NCBI RefSeq assembly: GCF_006151805.1
Contig: NZ_VDDA01000004.1
Coordinates: 248,001-312,000, forward strand
Direction: 5' to 3'
Source of the DNA: Methylobacterium terricola
GTDB lineage: Bacteria; Pseudomonadota; Alphaproteobacteria; Rhizobiales; Beijerinckiaceae
Length of the DNA stretch: 64,000 nucleotides
The notes under the pieces are model-generated. The model worked only from the letters and a program-made list of their open reading frames with translations. It did no database searches and had not been told where the DNA came from. Within the stretch, counting starts at the first letter, position 1. Each line of letters starts with the position of its first letter. Shown here piece by piece: positions 59,299 to 64,000 of this stretch. Made by a program: the position numbers and the translations under genes.

Positions 59299-59553
59299 AT
59301 GAATCTTTTTTCCGCAGAGCCGGACGCGTTGCCCGGATCGCGCGGCGAGATCATCGTGTCGCCGCCGTCCCCGGCCCTGGATTGTCGAGTGCTGAATCTG
59401 TCCGCCGTCGGCGCGACGCTGCTCGTCCCGGCCGGGACGCGGGTGCCGGACGCGATCACGCTGGCCATCGCCGGGGAATTCGTGATGCGGCGCGGCCGGG
59501 TGGTGTGGCGGCGGCCGGGGCGGGTCGGGGTGGCGTTCGAGATGCCGGTCTGA
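59299..59553 (+). CDS. PilZ domain-containing protein
   Basis: An 84-residue single PilZ domain. The second binding motif [DN]xSxxG is seen as NLSAVGATLL. The N-terminal RxxxR of c-di-GMP binders is not evident, so ligand binding is doubtful. GRVVWRRPGRVGVAFE is the typical C-terminal strand pair. It is monocistronic. Confidence 0.75.
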   Translation: MNLFSAEPDALPGSRGEIIVSPPSPALDCRVLNLSAVGATLLVPAGTRVPDAITLAIAGEFVMRRGRVVWRRPGRVGVAFEMPV

Positions 59554-59729
59554 GGCCCGGGGCCCGGTCCGTGATCCGAAGGGCGCCGGCCGCCGGGTGA
59601 TGGCATTCGGTGTCGCTCGTGTGCGAACCGGCCAGAATTCCGCACGCTGAGGCAAGGAGGCCGGTCGCGTCCGGAGGGAGACGCGACGGCGCCGGTGCGC
59701 CCGTCAACCGGGGAGAAGCGCCGCGGTGC

Positions 59730-59912
59730 TCACATCGACCGGATCTTGTCCTCGATGCGCCGGGCCTCCTCCTCGTCGATCTCGACCGGGCTGCTCGTGT
59801 CGTTCGGCAGGCCCGGTCCGGTCTGGGCGATGGTCTCGTTGCGCGGGCGCGCGTTCGGGCCGTTCGAGATCTTCTCGCGCTTGCCGGTCTCGGTGTCTGT
59901 CTCGTCGGCCAT
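59730..59912 (-). CDS. small acidic hypothetical protein
   Basis: A 60-residue hydrophilic protein (MADETDTETGKREK start) ending in a charged helix (EEEARRIEDKIRSM). GGAGG lies 6 bases before the ATG at 59912, deciding it over an upstream ATG at 59951. No domain is known. Confidence 0.65.
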   Translation of the reverse strand: MADETDTETGKREKISNGPNARPRNETIAQTGPGLPNDTSSPVEIDEEEARRIEDKIRSM

Positions 59913-60002
59913 CGGTGCCTCCTGCGGGGACATGCGTCGCTGCCGAGGCAATCGGCCGGGCGTGCCATCGTTCCGGCGCGCCCGCTCAGATTGGAATTCC
60001 CG

Positions 60003-61142
60003 TCAGATCACCTGGACCTTCGTGCCGACGGGCACGAAGCGGTAGAGCTCGATCACGTCCTCGTTGAGCATCCGGAAGCAGCCGGCCGAGGCGGCGCGGC
60101 CGATCGACCCCGGGTCGGTGGTGCCGTGGATGCGGTAGAGCGACGAGCCGAGATAGAGCGCCCGGGCGCCGAGCGGGTTGCGCGGGCCGCCGGCGACGCG
60201 GCGCGGCAGGCCGGGCCGGCTGCGCCGCATCTCCGGCGTCGGGGTCCATTGCGGCCATTCCTGCTTGGCGGTGACGGTCTCGACGCCGCGCCAGACCGTA
60301 CCAGGCCGGCCGACCGCCACCCGGTAGCGGACCGCCATGCCGTCGCCGCGCACGAGGTAGAGGAAGCGCGCCGCGGTATCGACCACGATGGTGCCCGGCG
60401 CCTCCGCCCCCGGATAGCCTACCATCCTGCCCCGCCGTACCGCCGGCAGGCCGACCGGCGTGGGCGCCAGGACGGGCGCGGCAGGCATCGGTACAGGAGG
60501 CACAGGCATGAGGGGGGCCGGCAGCGGCTCGGCGGGACGTGCGGCCAGGCGCACGGACGGCTCCGGTACGGGCGCCGGGAGCGGCGCGACCTGCATCTCG
60601 GGGGACAAGGCCGTCAGGCGCATTGGCGCGTCCGGCAGCGGCACGGCCGGAGCGGTCGCGGGCGCCTCGCCCGTCGCGATGGCGCGGGGCGTTCCGAGGT
60701 CGGCGGCGGGGCGGGCGCGGCAGCGATAGACCCGGCGCCCATCCGCCCGCATCGTCACCGGGCCGATCGCATCGACGACGATCTGCCGGGGCTCGGCATG
60801 GATCCCGGCGCGCAGGTCGTCCACCGAGCGGAAGCAGCGCATGTGCAGCTGGTAGCCGATCGCGGTGTCGGAGACCTTGTCGATCCGGCAGCGCAGGTCG
60901 TGGGCATCGAGCCGCGCCTCGCCGGCCGGCTTCAGCCGGATCTCGAAGACCCGAGGGCTCGATGGATCGGCGCAATCGGCCAGGGTCGGCGCCCACCACC
61001 CCGCCGGCGACTCGTCGGGGCTCATCGCGTGGGCGGTACCCCCATGGGCGGTACTGGCGCCGCAGAGGAGGAGAGCGGGCAGGAGCCGGCCGAGGCGTCG
61101 CATCGTGGAAGGTGTCCGGTCGGGGGAGCGGGGGCGGATCAT
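60003..61142 (-). CDS. L,D-transpeptidase (YkuD family)
   Basis: A 379-residue exported protein. An N-terminal signal (LLPALLLCGASTAHG) leads to a Cys-containing domain (LADCADPS, LRCRIDK, RCFRSVD), a long Pro/Ala linker, and a C-terminal YkuD catalytic domain. The active site is HGTTDPGSIGRAASAGCFRM with catalytic His and Cys. It makes 3-3 crosslinks or anchors proteins to peptidoglycan. Its ATG at 61142 overlaps the deacetylase stop as ATGA; an internal ATG at 61103 is an alternative. Confidence 0.9.
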   Translation of the reverse strand: MIRPRSPDRTPSTMRRLGRLLPALLLCGASTAHGGTAHAMSPDESPAGWWAPTLADCADPSSPRVFEIRLKPAGEARLDAHDLRCRIDKVSDTAIGYQLHMRCFRSVDDLRAGIHAEPRQIVVDAIGPVTMRADGRRVYRCRARPAADLGTPRAIATGEAPATAPAVPLPDAPMRLTALSPEMQVAPLPAPVPEPSVRLAARPAEPLPAPLMPVPPVPMPAAPVLAPTPVGLPAVRRGRMVGYPGAEAPGTIVVDTAARFLYLVRGDGMAVRYRVAVGRPGTVWRGVETVTAKQEWPQWTPTPEMRRSRPGLPRRVAGGPRNPLGARALYLGSSLYRIHGTTDPGSIGRAASAGCFRMLNEDVIELYRFVPVGTKVQVI

Positions 61143-62365
61143 CGCGCGGCAGCAGCCTCCGCCGTGGCGACGGGGCGGAATCCAGCGGGCAAGGATCCAG
61201 TCGGCAAGGATCCAGTCGGCAAGAATTCAGTGGGCAAGGACCCGGCGGGTTTCGGAACGGCGCCGACCACCACGAACCCGCTCCAGCCGCCCCGCGGCGA
61301 CGGGCCGGATTCCGCATCCGCCACCACGGCGATGCGGACGGCCTCGCCGGACCGGCTCTCATCCCTCGTCGGTGCCTGCGGGGGGGCCGGGGGCGCCGGT
61401 GGCGCGGCAGGCACCTCCGCCTCCTCGAACAGGCCCGCCCGCAGGACGAGCGGCCCTTCCTCGGCGACGATCCCGCGCGGTCCGGCCCCGGCGACCGGGA
61501 CGAACCCGCCCGGCGCACGAAGGGCCGTCATGCGGGCGCCGAGCCGGTCGAGCGCGAGGCGGATCGGCCGGGCCCGCGGCGCGTCGAGGACCGCGAGGGC
61601 CGCCCGGGTGTCGGCCGGCGCCGGCACCACGTGGACGACGCGGTAGCGGCGCTCCTTCAGCCGGCGCAGCAGCTCGGGCAGGATCGCGACGGTGCGGGGC
61701 TGGATGTCATGGAGCAGGATGATCCCGCGTCCGGCCGCGTCGAGGCGGGTCATCACCCGCTCCAGCACCGCCCCCGGGGTGATCCTCCTCCAGTCGTCGC
61801 CGTCGACGTCGATGCTGAACGGCACCAGCCGCTGCGCGGCGGCGTAGCGGTCGAGGGCGGGACTGTGCCCGAGGCCCGGGAAGCGGAAGAACGGCGACAG
61901 GGCGGGCGCGTCGTCGGTGAGGACGGTGCGGGCGGCCTCCAGGCCGCCATTGATCTGGTCGCGATGCACCGCGGGGCTCCGGACCCGGTCGAGGTAACGG
62001 TGCGACCAGGTATGGGTCGCGATCGTGTGACCCTCGGCGGCGGTGCGGCGCAGGATGTCGGGGAACTGCGCCACCATGCTGCCGATGACGAAGAACGTCG
62101 CCTTCACGCATTCGGCCTTCAGCGCGTCCAGCACCGCGGTGGTCCGCCGGGGCAGCGGCCCGTCGTCGAAGGTCAGCACCACCTCGCCGCGCTCCAGCGG
62201 CAGGGTGCGGCGGTAGCTCGCCGTGCCGACCGGCCCCTGCGAGAACGGCACCTCGAGGGTGCGGGCGGTGCCGAGCGCCGCCGGCCCGCAGGGCTCCGCC
62301 GCGAGGGCGGGCGGCGCGCACAGCAATCCGGACAGCAGCAACAGCGTGAAGCAACGCACGAACAA
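61139..62365 (-). CDS. polysaccharide deacetylase (NodB family)
   Basis: A 408-residue exported carbohydrate esterase 4. Signal peptide to about residue 23. NodB motifs are VVLTFDDGPLPRRT, HTIATHTWSHRYL (metal His), FFRFPGLGHSP, FSIDVDGDDW and GIILLHDIQ. It removes acetyl groups from peptidoglycan or another glycan in the periplasm. The C-terminal 130 residues are low complexity, ending in GSLPTGSLP repeats. It is translationally coupled to the L,D-transpeptidase gene. Confidence 0.9.
   Translation of the reverse strand: MFVRCFTLLLLSGLLCAPPALAAEPCGPAALGTARTLEVPFSQGPVGTASYRRTLPLERGEVVLTFDDGPLPRRTTAVLDALKAECVKATFFVIGSMVAQFPDILRRTAAEGHTIATHTWSHRYLDRVRSPAVHRDQINGGLEAARTVLTDDAPALSPFFRFPGLGHSPALDRYAAAQRLVPFSIDVDGDDWRRITPGAVLERVMTRLDAAGRGIILLHDIQPRTVAILPELLRRLKERRYRVVHVVPAPADTRAALAVLDAPRARPIRLALDRLGARMTALRAPGGFVPVAGAGPRGIVAEEGPLVLRAGLFEEAEVPAAPPAPPAPPQAPTRDESRSGEAVRIAVVADAESGPSPRGGWSGFVVVGAVPKPAGSLPTEFLPTGSLPTGSLPAGFRPVATAEAAAAR
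61188..61247. repeat. four 15-base tandem units in the deacetylase C-terminus
   Basis: Two perfect and two degenerate copies of GGCAAGGATCCAGTC run in frame within the minus-strand gene and encode (P/T)-GSLP-type pentapeptides. It marks a variable low-complexity tail. Confidence 0.9.
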
Positions 62366-62751
62366 ACTCCGCCACTCAGCCCGGCCGTCCCAGACAAAAT
62401 CTCATGCAAACCTGAGTCGCAGGTAAACGCCCCGCCGGCCGGCGACAGTCTCGCCGGGACGGCAACGAGGAAAAATCCTCCCGTCGAGGGTGGACGGCAC
62501 CATGCGCGGGCAAGTTCAGCAAGGTTAACACCTGCATAATGCTGCGGGAACGTCGCCGATGACCGCGACGGACGCAGCGTCGAGGGGCCGGCTCGACTGC
62601 AACGCCAGGATTTCGCACCGGCCGGGCGGAGATGTCGCCGGGTCAAGGCCGGCTCCCGTCGTCGTCCCTATGCGCGGGCGGGCGGCGCCTTAACCGGGCG
62701 CTAACCGTGGCCGTCGTTCCGTCGGCGGGGGAGCAGCGGAATCTCGGACGG
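62366..62751. other. intergenic region between divergent deacetylase and transketolase genes
   Basis: About 385 bases. It must hold promoters in both directions. The AT-richer patch at 62385-62420 suits the deacetylase promoter. A frame open from 62632 in the transketolase reading frame is Arg/Leu-rich and non-conserved. No repeats are seen. Confidence 0.45.
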
Positions 62752-63627
62752 ATGGCACGGCGCGGACACACCCTTCGGGCCGGAAGCCGGCCGCACGGCG
62801 CGATCGCGGCGCCCGCACCGCACGTGGCGCCGGCTCCGCTGGCGCCCGGCCTCCTGACCCTCGCGCGCTGGCGGCTGCTCGCCATGCACCGGGATGCCGG
62901 CGTCGGGCATGTCGGCGGCAACCTGTCGGCCCTCGACGCGATGATGCTGGTCCATCACGAGATGCTGGGCGCCTCCGACCGCTTCGTCCTCTCGAAGGGC
63001 CACGCGGCCGGGGCGCTCTACGTCACGCTGTGGAGCCGCGGGCTGATCGCCGAGGCCGATCTCGCCACGTTCCACGCCGACGGCACGCGGCTGCCCGGGC
63101 ACCCGCCCGCCCGCGGCCTGCCGGGAATCCGCTTCGGCACCGGCAGCCTCGGCCACGGCCTGCCGCTCGCCGGCGGGCTCGCCCTGGCCGCCCGGCTCCA
63201 GGGGCGGGACGGCCGGGTGTTCTGCCTCACCTCCGACGGCGAATGGCAGGAGGGCTCGACCTTCGAGGCTCTGATCTTCTGCGCCCACCAGCGGCTGGCC
63301 AACCTGACGATCCTGATCGACTACAACCGCCTGCAGGGCTTCGGCACGACCGAGGAGGTCGCCTCCCTCGACCCGATCGGGCGGGTGCTGGCCGGGTTCG
63401 ACGTCGAGATCCGCGAGGCGGACGGGCACGACCTCGCCGCCATGCGCCGCGCGCTGACCCCCGGTACCGACCGGCCGGTGGTCGTGGTGCTGCACACCGT
63501 GAAGGGTCATGGGGTCCCCGCCCTCGAGGGGCGCCTCGACAGCCACTACCTGCCGCTGACCGAGGACCAGGTCCGCGAGGCGATGCTCGGGGTCACCGGA
63601 TCCCCGCCCACCCGGGAGAGCGCGTGA
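62752..63627 (+). CDS. transketolase, N-terminal (thiamine-binding) subunit
   Basis: A 291-residue protein equal to the first half of a transketolase. The TPP-binding motif is GDG.(x)27.N-like: TSDGEWQEGSTFEAL...ILIDYNRLQG. Earlier AGVGHVGGNLSALDAM, SKGHAAGALYVTL and TGSLGHGLPLAGG are diagnostic. ATG 62752 is preferred; the longer frame to 62632 has no conservation. It pairs with the next gene (TGATG join) as a heterodimer. Split forms serve sugar or polysaccharide synthesis rather than the pentose cycle. Confidence 0.9.
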   Translation: MARRGHTLRAGSRPHGAIAAPAPHVAPAPLAPGLLTLARWRLLAMHRDAGVGHVGGNLSALDAMMLVHHEMLGASDRFVLSKGHAAGALYVTLWSRGLIAEADLATFHADGTRLPGHPPARGLPGIRFGTGSLGHGLPLAGGLALAARLQGRDGRVFCLTSDGEWQEGSTFEALIFCAHQRLANLTILIDYNRLQGFGTTEEVASLDPIGRVLAGFDVEIREADGHDLAAMRRALTPGTDRPVVVVLHTVKGHGVPALEGRLDSHYLPLTEDQVREAMLGVTGSPPTRESA

Positions 63628-64000
63628 TGCGGCGCGAATTGTGCGAGGCGCTCGTCGCCCGGTCCGCGCGCCCGGACCTCGTCTTCCTCACCGGCGATCT
63701 CGGCTTCGGCGCCCTGGAGCCCCTGCGCGACGCGCTCGGTCCGCGCTTCCTCAATGCGGGCATCGCCGAGCAGAACATGATCGGGGTCGCCGCAGGCCTG
63801 GCGAGCGAGGGGCTGGAGCCCTGGACCTACACCATCGCGCCGTTCTGCTACGCCCGCGCCTTCGAGCAGATCCGCAACGACGTCTGCTTCCACCGCCTGA
63901 AGGTGCGCCTGCTCGGCAATGGCGGCGGCTACGCCTACGGGGTGATGGGGCCGACCCACCACGCCCTCGAGGATTACGGCGTGCTGGCGACGCTTCCCGG
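63627..64000 (+). CDS. transketolase, C-terminal subunit (partial)
   Basis: The start of the partner subunit, cut by the window end after 124 codons. The pyrimidine-binding domain is visible: LVFLTGDLGFGAL, the catalytic Glu in FLNAGIAEQNMIGVAAGLASEG, and YTIAPFCYARAFEQIRNDVC. The ATG overlaps the previous stop by one base. Confidence 0.88.
   Translation, partial: MRRELCEALVARSARPDLVFLTGDLGFGALEPLRDALGPRFLNAGIAEQNMIGVAAGLASEGLEPWTYTIAPFCYARAFEQIRNDVCFHRLKVRLLGNGGGYAYGVMGPTHHALEDYGVLATLP

Overview
The window is very GC-rich alphaproteobacterial chromosome. Gene content points to the Hyphomicrobiales, most likely a Methylobacterium-type methylotroph. The indicators are a quinoprotein-relay metallo-beta-lactamase, FlaF, an HWE-type kinase, exbB-exbD-tonB, an mntH with an MntR-like operator, and many small lineage-specific secreted proteins. 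The genus is inferred from gene content alone. I see no rRNA, CRISPR array, prophage, integrase or transposase, so this looks like ordinary core chromosome with small accessory pockets.

Layout. 0.3-5.6 kb (mostly minus): quinoprotein-relay hydrolase with trmO, an asparaginase with an alpha/beta hydrolase, tRNA-Thr(UGU), and a PPP-type phosphatase with an altered metal motif. 5.8-11.5 kb (mostly plus): AraC regulator, yciB, an EndoIII-like glycosylase, trpS and a haloacid-dehalogenase-like enzyme. 11.5-18.7 kb: clpB with a candidate heat-shock promoter, a MOSC protein, argB, and a chain of overlapping genes (pyrimidine 5'-nucleotidase, 45-residue membrane microprotein, zincin). 18.6-22.5 kb: O-antigen-ligase-like protein, WD40 protein, response regulator and a secreted protein. 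22.7-25.6 kb: a periplasmic protein leading exbB-exbD-tonB. 25.8-31 kb: small and secreted proteins, flaF, a Rap1a/Tai-like protein and a trypsin-like protease. 31-38.3 kb: rsmD, a pseudouridine synthase with a very long Gly/Arg/Phe tail, tadA, mntH, a transglutaminase-like protein and a DEAH helicase.

38.3-46 kb holds a signalling block: an Hpt protein, a REC-HWE kinase, an Rcp1-like regulator and a 907-residue sensor kinase. The kinase follows thiC, which has a TPP riboswitch, by 12 bases. 46-50.6 kb: an HNH protein, a CDP-alcohol phosphatidyltransferase, purM-purN and small membrane proteins. 50.6-56.8 kb is the most system-like region. A minus-strand operon encodes a response regulator, a histidine kinase and a periplasmic binding protein, with start/stop overlaps at both joints. 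It faces a NitT/TauT-type ABC transporter operon across a short intergenic region that carries an 11-base-period direct repeat typical of OmpR-family sites. This suggests periplasmic-ligand sensing that controls the transporter next door.

56.8-64 kb: small proteins, a response regulator, tRNA-Ser(GGA), a PilZ protein, a coupled polysaccharide deacetylase/L,D-transpeptidase pair, and a two-subunit transketolase whose second subunit runs off the window.

The window shows no obviously new defence or mobile system. The best leads are the three-component sensor facing the ABC transporter, the pseudouridine synthase tail, the nested microprotein, the mntH operator, and metallophosphoesterase and asparaginase variants lacking a normally conserved active-site residue.
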